Shown here: in pieces, positions 17,064-26,317 of the stretch | How the letters are laid out: each line of letters begins with the position of its first letter | How positions within the stretch are numbered: position 1 is the stretch's first letter | Origin: Occultella aeris | Lineage (GTDB): Bacteria > Actinomycetota > Actinomycetes > Actinomycetales > Beutenbergiaceae | Direction: 5' to 3' | Length of the DNA stretch: 64,000 nt | NCBI RefSeq assembly: GCF_902703175.1 | Contig: NZ_CACRYJ010000067.1 | Location: 1 to 64,000 of the forward strand | Position numbers and translations under genes: made by a program | The notes under the pieces: generated by a model | What the model was told of the DNA's origin: nothing | Seen by the model: only the letters and a program-made list of their open reading frames with translations | The model's database searches: none

Positions 17064-18686
17064 TCACCCCTGCTTCTCGTCGAAGGCTGCCTGGTACTCG
17101 GCGAGGATGTCGGCCCCGCCGCCGCTGTTGAACTCCTCGACGGCGACGCTCCAGTCGCTGACCGGCCGGCGCCCGAGCATGATGTCCAGCTCCGCGTCCT
17201 CCAGCGTGCCCTGGAGCGAGGCGAGCTTGCGGCTGGCGGTCTCCGAGTACAGGCCGAGCGTCGGGTCCTGGAACGACTTCTCCGTGACCCGGTTCTGGTG
17301 GTCCCACGCCGCCTGGACCACGGCGTCCCGGTTGGGGGCGTACACCACGCGCGCGGCATCGGAGATGTAGAGGGATCCGATGTTCACCTCGCTGGCGGCA
17401 TCCGTCGGCACCGGGTCCGTGCCCTCGAGCTCGTAGTTGACCCCCTCGATGCCGAACTTGCAGAACAGGTACTCCTCGGTGCCGAACGGCGCGGCGAGGT
17501 AGTCGGCAACCCTCAGCAGGGTCTCGACCCGGTCCGCCGAGTCCGCACTGATCGCGGTGATGCCGTAGTTCGGCTTCGGCACGAACTGGGTGCCGGTGCC
17601 GCCGTCGAATCCGATGACCGGCAGCGCCTGGATGTTCAGCCCGGGTACCGAGCCGTGCTGGACGTACAGGCTGAACCACGCGATGAACGAGTCCTCGTGG
17701 AAGATCGACCTGCCGGCGCCGAACCAGTCCTTCCTCGCCGAGCCCGGCGCGGACGGGGCGTCCGGGTTGACGACGCCCGCCGCCTGGAGAGCCCGCACGG
17801 CGTCAAGCGCCTGCTCGTGCCGCTCGTCGTCGAGCGTGCTCGTGAACGTCCCGTCGACCACCATCCAGTAGCTCGGGATGTCCACGGTGGCACGCGCGTA
17901 GGCAAGCGGCAGGCTCCCCCACGCCCAGGTGTTGCCGCCGGTCAGCTCCGTCGAGAGATCGCTCAGCTCCGCGAAGTTCTGCGGCGTCTCGGTGATCCCC
18001 GCGGCGTCCAACAGGTCCTGCCGGGCGAACAGCGTCGGCAGGTTGACCAGCCCGCGCTGGATCGGGATGGCTCGGATCCGACCGTCGAAGGCGCACTCCT
18101 GCCACGAGGCGGTCGGGATGTTGGCCAGCCCGGGGTAGGCGGCGATGGCGTCGCCGGAGAGGAATTCGGTGAGGTCCGCGGCCTCGGAGGCCATGAACTG
18201 CGGCAGCGACTGGGTCGAGCCCACGTGGAAGAAGTCCGGGAGCGCGCGGCCGGCGACGGTGGTCGCGAACTTGGCGTCGTACTCACCGGCGGGCGTCAAG
18301 GTGATCTGGAGTTCCGAGCCGAGCCGCTCGTTCATCTCCTGCCAGAACGCGTTCTGATCCATCGCGGGTGGAAGCGCGAACGAGGTCGGTCCCATCGCGG
18401 TGATGGGCTCACCGTCACTGGGGGTCCCCGTGGAGATCGCGGCCGGGCCGGCCGGGTAGGCGAAGAACCCGCTCGACGTACGACCGTCCTGGACCGGCAG
18501 GTCGGCTTCGACGCCCTCGAAGGGGATGTAGTCGGGCAGCGCGGCCGCGGCGCCGCCGCCCGAACCGCCCTGGCTGTTGCCGCCGTCCGGATTGCTCGAG
18601 CAGGCCGCGATGCCGGCCAGTGCTGCGATCCCGAGGCCGGTCGTGAGAACTGCTCGCCGGGACGGGTGAGGAGTGTGCGCGGACAT
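17064..18686 (-). CDS. LplA-type extracellular sugar-binding lipoprotein
   Basis: This 540-residue solute-binding protein belongs to the carbohydrate uptake 1 type. The N-terminus carries a twin arginine (SRRAVLTTG) and the lipobox LAGIAAC, so it is probably Tat-exported and lipid-anchored. Its size, over 500 residues, matches LplA/YtcQ-like binding proteins rather than ordinary 420-residue ones. AAGGA lies 7 bases upstream of the ATG at 18686. It is the third gene of the importer operon, 59 bp after the second permease, and couples to the downstream 759-residue gene. Confidence 0.88.
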   Translation of the reverse strand: MSAHTPHPSRRAVLTTGLGIAALAGIAACSSNPDGGNSQGGSGGGAAAALPDYIPFEGVEADLPVQDGRTSSGFFAYPAGPAAISTGTPSDGEPITAMGPTSFALPPAMDQNAFWQEMNERLGSELQITLTPAGEYDAKFATTVAGRALPDFFHVGSTQSLPQFMASEAADLTEFLSGDAIAAYPGLANIPTASWQECAFDGRIRAIPIQRGLVNLPTLFARQDLLDAAGITETPQNFAELSDLSTELTGGNTWAWGSLPLAYARATVDIPSYWMVVDGTFTSTLDDERHEQALDAVRALQAAGVVNPDAPSAPGSARKDWFGAGRSIFHEDSFIAWFSLYVQHGSVPGLNIQALPVIGFDGGTGTQFVPKPNYGITAISADSADRVETLLRVADYLAAPFGTEEYLFCKFGIEGVNYELEGTDPVPTDAASEVNIGSLYISDAARVVYAPNRDAVVQAAWDHQNRVTEKSFQDPTLGLYSETASRKLASLQGTLEDAELDIMLGRRPVSDWSVAVEEFNSGGGADILAEYQAAFDEKQG

Positions 18687-18745
18687 GGTCGGTCCTTCCA
18701 TGGTGGGTGGTGCGGGGGTGAGTTGGGGGTCGGCGGACGTCGGCG

Positions 18746-19657
18746 TCAGCCCTTGACCGCTCCGGTGAGCGCGCCCTTGGCGAAGTGGCGCTGCAGGAAC
18801 GGGTAGACGCACACGATCGGCACGATCGAGACCACGAGGATCGCCATCTGCAGGGTCACCTGGGCCGGGAGGATCCCGGAGGCGAGGTCGGCGGAGCCGA
18901 TCTGGTTGTCGTTGGTGACGTAGGACCGCAGCACCAGTTGCAGCGGCCACAGCTTGGGGTCGTTGATGTACAGCAGCGCGGAGAAGAAGGCGTTCCAGTA
19001 CCCGACGGCGTAGAAGAGCCCGATGACGGCAAGGGCGGCCTTCGACAACGGCAGCACGATGCGGGCCAGCATGGTGAACTCGCTGGCTCCGTCGATCTCG
19101 GCCGCCTCCAGGACATCCGTCGGAAGGTTGCTGAAGAAGGCGCGCAGCACGATCACGTTGAACGCGTTCAGGCAGGTGGGAACGATGAGTGCGGCAAGGC
19201 TGTCGAGCAGACCGAACTGCTGCACCGCGAGGTACATCGGAATGATCCCCGGGTTGAAGAACAGGCTGAAGATCAGCAACATCGTGATCAGCCGCCGCCC
19301 CGGCAGCGCGGACCGGGTCAGCGCGTAGGCGAGCATGGAGGAGACGGTGAGCGAGAGCACGGCGCCGACGATCGTGACGATCCCGCTGACTCCCAGTGCC
19401 CGGGTGACCACGCCACCCGACAGGATCGCCTGGTAGGCGGTGATGTCGAGGCGCTCGGGCCAGAGCACCATCCCGCCGGAGTCGGTGACCTGCGCCGACG
19501 GTGCCAGGGACGTCGCGATGATCGCGACGAACGGAACCAGCACGAGGGCACACGCGATGGCGAACACGAGCAGCTTGACGACGCCGAACAGGGGCGACGG
19601 GTGCTGCTGACCGTTGATGAGGGTGCTGCGCCGGGCGCGGCGCGGGGAGTTCGTCAT
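18746..19657 (-). CDS. ABC sugar transporter permease, LplC type
   Basis: This 303-residue permease has six transmembrane helices. The EAA loop reads EAAEIDGASEFTMLARIVLPLSK. The segment FFNPGIIPMYL is characteristic of LplC/YtcP. It overlaps the upstream permease by four bases (ATGA). No ATPase is encoded here, so a shared MsiK-type ATPase elsewhere in the genome must energise it, as is common in actinobacterial sugar importers. Confidence 0.9.
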   Translation of the reverse strand: MTNSPRRARRSTLINGQQHPSPLFGVVKLLVFAIACALVLVPFVAIIATSLAPSAQVTDSGGMVLWPERLDITAYQAILSGGVVTRALGVSGIVTIVGAVLSLTVSSMLAYALTRSALPGRRLITMLLIFSLFFNPGIIPMYLAVQQFGLLDSLAALIVPTCLNAFNVIVLRAFFSNLPTDVLEAAEIDGASEFTMLARIVLPLSKAALAVIGLFYAVGYWNAFFSALLYINDPKLWPLQLVLRSYVTNDNQIGSADLASGILPAQVTLQMAILVVSIVPIVCVYPFLQRHFAKGALTGAVKG

Positions 19658-20571
19658 GACCGGTACAACCCGTCCTCCCCGAAGAGGTGGGCCAGCTTGT
19701 TCGCACCCAGCACCAGCAGGACGGAGACGATGCCCTTGACCAGCCCGACCGCCGTCGCCTCGCTCCAGCTGCCGTCCACGATGCCGACGTTGTAGACGTA
19801 GGTATCCAGTACCTCGGACGCCTCGATACCGACGGCCGGCTGCTGGAGGATGATCTGCTCGAAGCCGACGCTGAGTGCGTCCCCGAGCCGCAGGATCAGG
19901 AGCAGGATCACGATCCCCTTGAGCGCCGGCAACGTGATGTGCCACATCTGCCGGAACCGTCCGGCGCCATCCATCGTGCTCGCCTCGTACAAGGTCGTGT
20001 CGATCTGGGACAGCACCGCCAGGAACAGGATCGTCGCCCAGCCGGCGTCCTTCCAGATCAGCTGGCTGGTCACCAGCGGGATGAAGAGGTCGGCGTTGCC
20101 AATCAGGGAGAACGTGTCCAGGTCGTTGGCCCGGAGGAAGTTGTTGATCATCCCGGCACCCCCGAGGAACTGCTGGAAGACGGCCACGACGATCACCCAG
20201 GACAGGAAATGGGGCAGGTACAGCACCGACTGGACGAGCCGTTTGATCCGCTCCGAGACCATGGAGTTCAGGGCCAGGGCAAGCGCGATCGGCACCGGGA
20301 AGACGAGCAGCACCTGCACGAGCGTGATGATCAGGGTGTTCGTGAGTGCGTTGACGAAGCGGTGGTCACCGCGCGCGATCAGCTCGAAGTTCTCGAGCCC
20401 GACCCACGGGCTCTCCCAGACCCCGACGAACGGCAGGTAGTCCTTGAAGGCGATGACGTTGCCGATGAGGGGGTAGTACTGGAAAGCGAGCAGGAGCAGC
20501 ACACCCGGTGCCGCCAGCGCCAGCAAGGGGGCGCTACGCCGCAGCCGGGCCGCCCGTTTGGTGGAATTCAC
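19654..20571 (-). CDS. ABC sugar transporter permease, LplB type
   Basis: This 305-residue permease is the first gene of the importer operon. It has six helices and the LplB-like N-terminal motif FQYYPLIGNVIAFKDY. The coupling loop is EASTMDGAGRFRQMWHITLPALK. Translation starts at GTG 20571 with only a weak AGG upstream. A palindrome 49-64 bp before the start is the likely control point. Confidence 0.9.
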   Translation of the reverse strand: MNSTKRAARLRRSAPLLALAAPGVLLLLAFQYYPLIGNVIAFKDYLPFVGVWESPWVGLENFELIARGDHRFVNALTNTLIITLVQVLLVFPVPIALALALNSMVSERIKRLVQSVLYLPHFLSWVIVVAVFQQFLGGAGMINNFLRANDLDTFSLIGNADLFIPLVTSQLIWKDAGWATILFLAVLSQIDTTLYEASTMDGAGRFRQMWHITLPALKGIVILLLILRLGDALSVGFEQIILQQPAVGIEASEVLDTYVYNVGIVDGSWSEATAVGLVKGIVSVLLVLGANKLAHLFGEDGLYRS

Positions 20572-20619
20572 GCCTAGAACAGCTCCATTGCCTGTGGAAA
20601 ACCTACGGTCTGTACCAAA

Positions 20620-20635
20620 ATGAACGCGCGATCAT
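20620..20635. promoter_or_regulatory. Candidate LacI operator of the sugar-importer operon
   Basis: ATGAACGCGCGATCAT is a 14-of-16 palindrome centred on CG. It lies 49 bp upstream of the first permease start. Its 14-base core matches the site upstream of lacI (21914-21927) at 10 of 14 positions, including the central CGCG and the outer TG...CA. Confidence 0.65.
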
Positions 20636-20778
20636 TGCGAGTTCCGTGAACCTAGCGGGCTCCTCGACGGACTGTCAACTGCCATCTCGACGGGCGGTCG
20701 GCAGCGACGCCTCCGACGGTCCGAGTGGTCGGCCCCGCCATGGCCGGCACGACCAACGACGTGCCGCTCGCTCCCCGT

Positions 20779-21834
20779 TCAGGACTGGAGCGCGCCGCCG
20801 AGCACCGCGTGCGGGCCGTTTGCGGCAACGGTGGATCGGCGCACCACCAGTTCGCCCGGGACCAGCCGGTACGACGGTGGACGATCCGGCTCCGCCAGCC
20901 GCCGCACGCACTCCTGGACGGCCAGTGCCCCCCGTTCGTGAAGGGAGGTGGCCACAGTCGTCAGACCGGGGCCGAAGAACTCGGTGATCGAGAGCCCTCC
21001 GAATCCGGCGACCGCCAGGTCCTCCGGGATCCGCAGCCCGAGTTCGGATGCCGCCTGCATGGCACCGAGTGCCATCTCGTCAGTGGCAGCGAAGACTCCG
21101 TCCGGGCGAGCACCGCGGGCCACCGCTCGGTGCAGGGCCTCGTAGCCTGCCCTGGCAGTCCACTCGTCGGCCGTCTCGAAGAGGTCGGCCTCGTCGACAC
21201 GCGCCCGCCAGCCGTCCCATCGGAACCGTGACACCAGCGTCTCGTGGCGAGCTCCGATGTGCAGGATCCGGCTCCTGCCGATCTCCAGCAGATGCCCCAT
21301 CACGACGTCGACCGCACCCAGCTCGTCCAGAGCCGCGACCGAGCACGGCGAGCCTGGGCCCAGATCGGTGGTGCTGATGATCGGGAACGGCACGTCCGCC
21401 GCCGCCAGAACCTCCGCGTTCAGACTGGTCGCCGGCAGGACCATGACCGCAGCCGCCGACTGTTCGACCATGGTGTTGAGGCAGCGTCGCAAGTCCTCAC
21501 CGTCCGAATCGGTGGCGATCGCGACCGCGAGCGTGTACCCAGCCGAGGTCGCGGCCTCGTTGATGCCGCGCAGCAGCAACGCGCTGGCCCGGCCCGGTGG
21601 CTCTCCGAAGATGACGCCGAGGGTCCTGCTCGCGCCCATGAGTGCCTGGGCCGCCCGGTTCGGGCGGTAGCCCAGTCGCTCGATGACCTCCCGGACGGCC
21701 GCGGCGGTGGCCTCGACGACGGCGGGATCGCGGGTGAGCACCCTGGACACGGTCGCTCGAGAGACACCGGCGGCCTCGGCGACATCTGCCATCCGCACCC
21801 GTTGCGACGGCGTGTCGCGCCCTCTTCGGCTCAT
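20779..21834 (-). CDS. LacI-family transcriptional regulator
   Basis: This 351-residue repressor has an N-terminal helix-turn-helix (about 15-37, MADVAEAAGVSRATVSRVL), the hinge helix GYRPNRAAQALM, and a periplasmic-binding-like sensor domain. It is co-oriented with and 207 bp upstream of the sugar-importer operon. It most likely represses importer, 759-residue protein and GH43 genes until an oligosaccharide or pentose appears. The ligand is unknown. A matching palindrome upstream of its own start suggests autoregulation. Confidence 0.9.
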   Translation of the reverse strand: MSRRGRDTPSQRVRMADVAEAAGVSRATVSRVLTRDPAVVEATAAAVREVIERLGYRPNRAAQALMGASRTLGVIFGEPPGRASALLLRGINEAATSAGYTLAVAIATDSDGEDLRRCLNTMVEQSAAAVMVLPATSLNAEVLAAADVPFPIISTTDLGPGSPCSVAALDELGAVDVVMGHLLEIGRSRILHIGARHETLVSRFRWDGWRARVDEADLFETADEWTARAGYEALHRAVARGARPDGVFAATDEMALGAMQAASELGLRIPEDLAVAGFGGLSITEFFGPGLTTVATSLHERGALAVQECVRRLAEPDRPPSYRLVPGELVVRRSTVAANGPHAVLGGALQS

Positions 21835-21913
21835 CGTCCGCTCCCTTCCGCCCCAGTCCCACGAGCTTCGACACGCCGAGCATATCGAGGCCGAGGGCTC
21901 CGACCGGCTGGAG

Positions 21914-21927
21914 TGTACTCGCGTACA
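21914..21927. promoter_or_regulatory. Candidate LacI autoregulatory operator
   Basis: TGTACTCGCGTACA is a 12-of-14 palindrome with central CG, 80 bp upstream of the lacI start codon. It shares 10 of 14 positions with the importer operator at 20621-20634. Confidence 0.6.
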
Positions 21928-21976
21928 TCCGCGTGGCGACGGAGTTGGAGATGAACGCTCTCGCCGACTCCTGCGA

Positions 21977-22597
21977 TCAGTGCCCCGCGACCGCCATGTC
22001 GGTGCTGCCCGGCCAGGTCTTCAGCAACCAGCCGTCCGCGTCCACGTGCACCTCGGCGACGCCGCACGGCGGGATCCAGCGCGATTCGGTCATACCCGGC
22101 TCTGCTGCCGCGAGGTGCGGCAGCACCAGTGACATCGCGCCGCCGTGGCTGATCACCAGCACGGTCTCGCCGCGGAACCGGTCGGCGATCTCCTGCGCCG
22201 CGCCGGCGAACCGGGTCACGACCTGCGTGCCGGACTCCCCGCCCGGCAGGGCGGCGTCGAGGTCACCGTCCACCCAGCGACGCATCACCTGCAGTGCCCG
22301 GGCTTCGCCGTCGGGGGTCTCGGTGTCCGGACCGAGGTCGAACTCGACGAGACCGGGCAGCGCCTCGGGTCTCAGCCCGAGCTGTTCACCGACCACGGCG
22401 CCGGTCTCGACGGCGCGGCGCAAGGTGCTCGTGAACAGCCCGGCGACCCTGCGGTCCCGCAGCGAAGCGGCCAGGGCGCGGGCCTGGGCGACGCCGTCCG
22501 GGGTGAGGCCGAGGTCACCGTCGGTCCCGGGTTCCGGCTCGTAGGCATGCCCGTGCCGGGCCATCAGTAGCACCGCCGCGCACTGCAGATCGCTCAC
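21977..22597 (-). CDS. Histidine phosphatase superfamily (phosphoglycerate-mutase-like) protein
   Basis: This 206-residue protein has the catalytic phosphohistidine motif RHGHA near residue 14, the general-acid glutamate in VEFDLGPD, and the second catalytic histidine in VISHGGAMS. The GTG at 22597 places the RHG motif at the normal distance. Substrates in this family range from phosphosugars to nucleotides, and nothing here narrows it. It diverges from the cytochrome b-like gene across 186 bp. Confidence 0.85.
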   Translation of the reverse strand: MSDLQCAAVLLMARHGHAYEPEPGTDGDLGLTPDGVAQARALAASLRDRRVAGLFTSTLRRAVETGAVVGEQLGLRPEALPGLVEFDLGPDTETPDGEARALQVMRRWVDGDLDAALPGGESGTQVVTRFAGAAQEIADRFRGETVLVISHGGAMSLVLPHLAAAEPGMTESRWIPPCGVAEVHVDADGWLLKTWPGSTDMAVAGH

Positions 22598-22669
22598 CCG
22601 TTCGACGGTACTGCACGGTGGACGCCCGCCACAGCGCCTCCGGGTCGAGCCCGAGTACGGACCCCCAAA

Positions 22670-22706
22670 TGTGACGTCCGCCTCGTCTCCCCGGGTGGAT
22701 GTCACA
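22670..22706. promoter_or_regulatory. Inverted repeat TGTGACGTCC / GGATGTCACA between divergent genes
   Basis: Two 10-bp arms (22670-22679 and 22697-22706) match at 9 of 10 positions, separated by 17 bp. The TGTGAC/GTCACA ends resemble Crp/Fnr half-sites, but the spacing is too wide for a classical Crp site. It lies about 78 bp before the cytochrome b-like start. Confidence 0.45.
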
Positions 22707-22783
22707 AACCGTCCCGCTACGGCGTCATCCAGGTACCCGGCTCCACGGGCCGGGCATCGAGTAGGGAACGGAGTGAGTGCCAC

Positions 22784-24418
22784 GTGAGCGCAGGGAGCGC
22801 GCAGGGCAGTCAGACTATGGACCGGCTCGCGGACCGGTTCGCCCGGCGGACCCGGCTGGGCACGATCATCACATCCTGGCGGGTGCACGCCTTCACAGAT
22901 CACTGGTCCCTACTGCTCGGTCAGATCGTCGTCGCGAGTTTCGTCGTATGCGCCCTCACGGGCGCCTTCCTCACGTTCTTCTACGACCCGTCGGTCGCTC
23001 CGGTTGTCTACGACGGCCCGTACGGACCCCTCCAGGGCGTCGAGATGTCGCGCGCCTACGAGTCGACCTTGGAGATCTCGCTGGAAGTTCGCGGTGGCTT
23101 GTTGATGCGCCAGCTCCACCGGTGGAGTGCCAACCTGATGATCGCCGCGCTGCTGCTGCACATCCTGCGTGTCTTCTTCACCGGCGAGTTCCGGCGGCCT
23201 CGCGTGAAGAACTGGCTCATGCTGTTCGGCGTCCTGTTCGCGGGCATGGGCGCGGGCCTGACCGGCGCGCTGCTTCCCGACGACATGCTCTCCGGCAGCA
23301 GTCTCGCGGTGCTCGACGGGCTCCTCAAGAGCGTTCCGGTGGTGGGGACCAGGCTGTCGGGTCTCGTGTTCCAGGGACAGTTCCCGAGCGGCGCGATCGC
23401 CACCTTCTACCCGGTCCACGTGTTCGTCCTGCCGGGCGTCATCGCGGTGCTCATCGCGGTGTACGCCCTGCTGAGCGCACGAGGCGGGCCCGCTCGCCCC
23501 GAACCGGGACGCGGATCGCAGGGCGCGGTCCGGCGTCGTCCGACGGCATCCGCAACGAAGCGAGGCGGTCTGTTCCTCATCGTGTTCGGCAGCCTGACCC
23601 TGATGGCCGCACTCGTGACCGTGAACCCGATCTGGGACTACGGGCCCGCCGATCCGGGCAACACCTCGGCCGGTGCCGGCGCGCTCTGGTATCTCGCCTT
23701 TCTCGACGGAGCGCAGAAACTCGTCCCTCCCGGCTGGGAGTTCGTCTGGATGGGCGGGACCTGGATCCTCGCCCTCCTCGTGCCGGTCGCCGTGTCCGGT
23801 CTGTACCTGGTGACCGCGATGCTCTACCCGTTCATCGAACGCTGGATCACCGGCGACCGACGCGAGCACCACGGGCACACCAGGCCGCGCAACGCGCCGA
23901 CCCGTACCGCGATCGGAGTCGCCGGCATCATCTTCTACGGCGTTCTCTGGGCAGCAGCCGGATCGGACACCATCGCGCTGCAGTTCGGAGTCGCCTTCGA
24001 AGGGATCGTGCTGGCGCTCCAGATCACGCTCCTGCTCGGACCCGTCCTCGGGTTCGTCCTGACCAAACGCATGTGCATCGCACTACAACGAAAGGACCGA
24101 GAGCTCGTGCTCCACGGCCATGAGACAGGCAGAGTCGTCCGGACGTCGACGGGTGAGTACGTCGAGGTGCATCGGCCATTGGATCCCTACGAACGGTGGC
24201 GGCTCGTCGACTACGAGGTGGACGAGGCCCTGACCCTCGAGCCGGACGCCACCGGACACGTCCGGTGGCGGACGCGGGTCCGGGTTCGTCTTTCGCAGTG
24301 GTTCTACCGCGACCGCATCCCTCCGGTCACCCCCACCGAGCTCCTCGCTGCCCGTGACCGGGCCGCACCCCACGGTGCGGACGCGGCAGAACGGAGCGTG
24401 CTCGAGGACTCACGCTGA
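22784..24418 (+). CDS. QcrB-like cytochrome b, degenerate and isolated
   Basis: This 544-residue membrane protein aligns by eye along the full length of actinobacterial QcrB, the cytochrome b of the menaquinol:cytochrome c reductase. This includes the C-terminal extension ([11 protein letters not shown], then [10 protein letters not shown]). Helix B keeps both haem histidines, H112 and H126. Helix D keeps only H212; no histidine follows in the next 20 residues, where the second ligand should be (Y227 or V226). The Qo-site PDWY/PEWY motif is replaced by GALWY. No qcrA, qcrC or oxidase gene is nearby. Normal bc1 activity is therefore unlikely. It could be a single-b-haem electron carrier or a regulatory paralogue. 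The GTG start at 22784 has a distant GGAG; an ATG at about 22817 is possible. Confidence 0.85.
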   Translation: MSAGSAQGSQTMDRLADRFARRTRLGTIITSWRVHAFTDHWSLLLGQIVVASFVVCALTGAFLTFFYDPSVAPVVYDGPYGPLQGVEMSRAYESTLEISLEVRGGLLMRQLHRWSANLMIAALLLHILRVFFTGEFRRPRVKNWLMLFGVLFAGMGAGLTGALLPDDMLSGSSLAVLDGLLKSVPVVGTRLSGLVFQGQFPSGAIATFYPVHVFVLPGVIAVLIAVYALLSARGGPARPEPGRGSQGAVRRRPTASATKRGGLFLIVFGSLTLMAALVTVNPIWDYGPADPGNTSAGAGALWYLAFLDGAQKLVPPGWEFVWMGGTWILALLVPVAVSGLYLVTAMLYPFIERWITGDRREHHGHTRPRNAPTRTAIGVAGIIFYGVLWAAAGSDTIALQFGVAFEGIVLALQITLLLGPVLGFVLTKRMCIALQRKDRELVLHGHETGRVVRTSTGEYVEVHRPLDPYERWRLVDYEVDEALTLEPDATGHVRWRTRVRVRLSQWFYRDRIPPVTPTELLAARDRAAPHGADAAERSVLEDSR

Positions 24419-24471
24419 GACCGAACTGCGAGGGAGCCCGCTCCGGGCGAATCGAGTTCTATGGTGTCCCC

Positions 24472-25167
24472 ATGCTGACGCATCGCTGGGGCCTGGGCAC
24501 CGAGCTCGTGGACTACGAGGAGGCCTGGGCACAGCAACGGGCTATCCACGAGCGCGTGGTCGCCGGCGGCACGGACGAGATGCTGCTGCTCGAGCACGCC
24601 GGCGTCTACACGGCAGGCAAGCGCACCGCGAAGTGGGACCGGCCCACCGACGGCACCCGGGTGGTCGACGTCGACCGCGGCGGCCGGATCACCTGGCACG
24701 GCCCCGGGCAGCTGGTGGTCTATCCCATCGTGCGGCTGGTCGAGCCGGTCGATGTGGTCGCCTACGTCCGGGTGCTCGAGCAGGCGGTCCTGGATCTGTG
24801 CGCAGAGCTCGGCCTCGCCGCCGCGCGCGTCGAGGGGCGCAGCGGGGTCTGGGTCCTGGGCGTCGACGGCGGCCAGGACCGCAAACTCGCAGCGATCGGT
24901 GTGCGCGTGGCCAAGGGCGTGACGATGCACGGCGTCGCCGTGAACTCGTGCCCGGATCTGGTCGCGTTCGACGCGATCGTGCCGTGCGGCATCGAGGACG
25001 CCGGTGTGATCTCGCTCACGCAGTTGCTCGGCCGGCACGTGAGCGTCACCGAGTGCGCGGACCTGCTCACCCCGCACCTGGCGCGGAACCTCGCGCTGGT
25101 GCGGGCCGCCGTCGCCCCCGGCGCGGTGAGCGAACAGAACCAGGCGAGGGCCGCCGTCGTCCACTAG
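24472..25167 (+). CDS. lipB: Lipoyl(octanoyl) transferase
   Basis: This 231-residue enzyme transfers the octanoyl group from acyl-carrier protein to the lipoyl domains of E2 and GcvH. The family motif [13 protein letters not shown] is present, with the catalytic lysine K138 (DRKLAAIG) and the thioester cysteine C172 (VPCGIED). It is followed by lipA after 94 bp. In most actinobacteria it directly follows the TIGR01777 gene; here that junction is interrupted. Confidence 0.95.
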   Translation: MLTHRWGLGTELVDYEEAWAQQRAIHERVVAGGTDEMLLLEHAGVYTAGKRTAKWDRPTDGTRVVDVDRGGRITWHGPGQLVVYPIVRLVEPVDVVAYVRVLEQAVLDLCAELGLAAARVEGRSGVWVLGVDGGQDRKLAAIGVRVAKGVTMHGVAVNSCPDLVAFDAIVPCGIEDAGVISLTQLLGRHVSVTECADLLTPHLARNLALVRAAVAPGAVSEQNQARAAVVH

Positions 25168-25261
25168 ATGGACCATGCGCCCGCGGCACGCGGCGCGGAC
25201 CGACGGCGGGTCGTAGTGTGAGCGAGCAGCAATCGAACCGATGCAGAAACGGGTGAACCGG

Positions 25262-26263
25262 GTGACCATCGCGCCAGAGGGACGACGCATGCTTCGGGTG
25301 GAGGCGCGCAACTCCGCCGTCCCGATCGAGAAGAAGCCCGAGTGGATCAAGACCCGCGCCACCATGGGCCCGGAGTACACCGAGCTGAAGCAGCTGGTGC
25401 GCCGGGAGGGTCTGAACACGGTCTGCGAGGAAGCAGGCTGTCCGAACATCTTCGAGTGCTGGGAGGACCGCGAGGCCACGTTCCTCATCGGCGGCAACCA
25501 GTGCACCCGGCGCTGTGACTTCTGCCAGATCGACACCGGCAAGCCGGACGCGTTCGACGCCGACGAGCCGCGCCGGGTCGCCGCCTCGGTGCAGGCGATG
25601 GGCCTGAAGTACGCGACCGTCACCGGGGTGGCCCGCGACGACCTGGACGACGGCGGCGCCTGGCTCTACGCGGAGACCGTCCGGCAGATCCACCAGGTCA
25701 ACCCCGGCACGGGCGTCGAACTGCTGATTCCGGACTTCAACGCAGACCCCGACCAGCTGGCCGAGGTGTTCTCGTCCCGGCCGGAGGTGCTCGCGCACAA
25801 CCTGGAGACGGTGCCGCGGGTGTTCAAGCGGATCCGCCCCGGGTTCCGGTACGAGCGCTCGCTCGAGGTGATCCGGATGGCCCGGGATGCCGGGTTCGTC
25901 ACGAAGTCGAACATCATCCTCGGCATGGGCGAGACGTTCGAGGAGGCCGCGTCCACACTGCAGGACATGCACGACGCCGGCTGCGACCTGATCACGATCA
26001 CCCAGTACCTGCGCCCCTCGCTGCGGCACCACCCGGTCGACCGCTGGGTCAAGCCGGAGGAGTTCGTGGCGCTGTCGGAGGAGGCCGAGGACATCGGCTT
26101 CCTCGGTGTCATGGCCGGGCCGCTGGTGCGCTCGTCCTACCGCGCCGGACGGCTGTGGGGGCAGGCGATGGCCCGCCGTGGCGAGGCGGTCCCCGAGGCC
26201 CTGCAGCACCTGACCGAGCCGACCACGGCCCGCCAGGAGGCGGCCTCGCTGTTGCACCGGTGA
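25262..26263 (+). CDS. lipA: Lipoyl synthase (radical SAM)
   Basis: This 333-residue enzyme inserts two sulfur atoms into octanoylated E2 domains. The radical-SAM cluster is C81, C85 and C88 (CTRRCDFC). The auxiliary cluster is C55, C60 and C66 ([12 protein letters not shown]). The GTG at 25262 gives the usual actinobacterial N-terminus [17 protein letters not shown]; an ATG seven codons upstream is possible. It forms a lipBA pair, followed by the DUF4191 gene as in mycobacteria. Confidence 0.95.
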   Translation: MTIAPEGRRMLRVEARNSAVPIEKKPEWIKTRATMGPEYTELKQLVRREGLNTVCEEAGCPNIFECWEDREATFLIGGNQCTRRCDFCQIDTGKPDAFDADEPRRVAASVQAMGLKYATVTGVARDDLDDGGAWLYAETVRQIHQVNPGTGVELLIPDFNADPDQLAEVFSSRPEVLAHNLETVPRVFKRIRPGFRYERSLEVIRMARDAGFVTKSNIILGMGETFEEAASTLQDMHDAGCDLITITQYLRPSLRHHPVDRWVKPEEFVALSEEAEDIGFLGVMAGPLVRSSYRAGRLWGQAMARRGEAVPEALQHLTEPTTARQEAASLLHR

Positions 26264-26317
26264 CGGCCGTCGGCGCGCCCTGAGCCCCCTCGCGCGACCG
26301 GTAGGCTTGACCCCATC

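Noticed and set aside
17067-17679. N-terminal extension that would make the 759-residue protein about 967 residues
   Set aside because: The extra part is out of frame with, and entirely inside, the sugar-binding lipoprotein gene and has shadow-like composition. The ATG at 17055 has a ribosome site.
22670-22706. Classical Crp site upstream of the cytochrome b-like gene
   Set aside because: The half-sites resemble Crp, but the arms are 17 bp apart, not 6. It is reported only as an inverted repeat.
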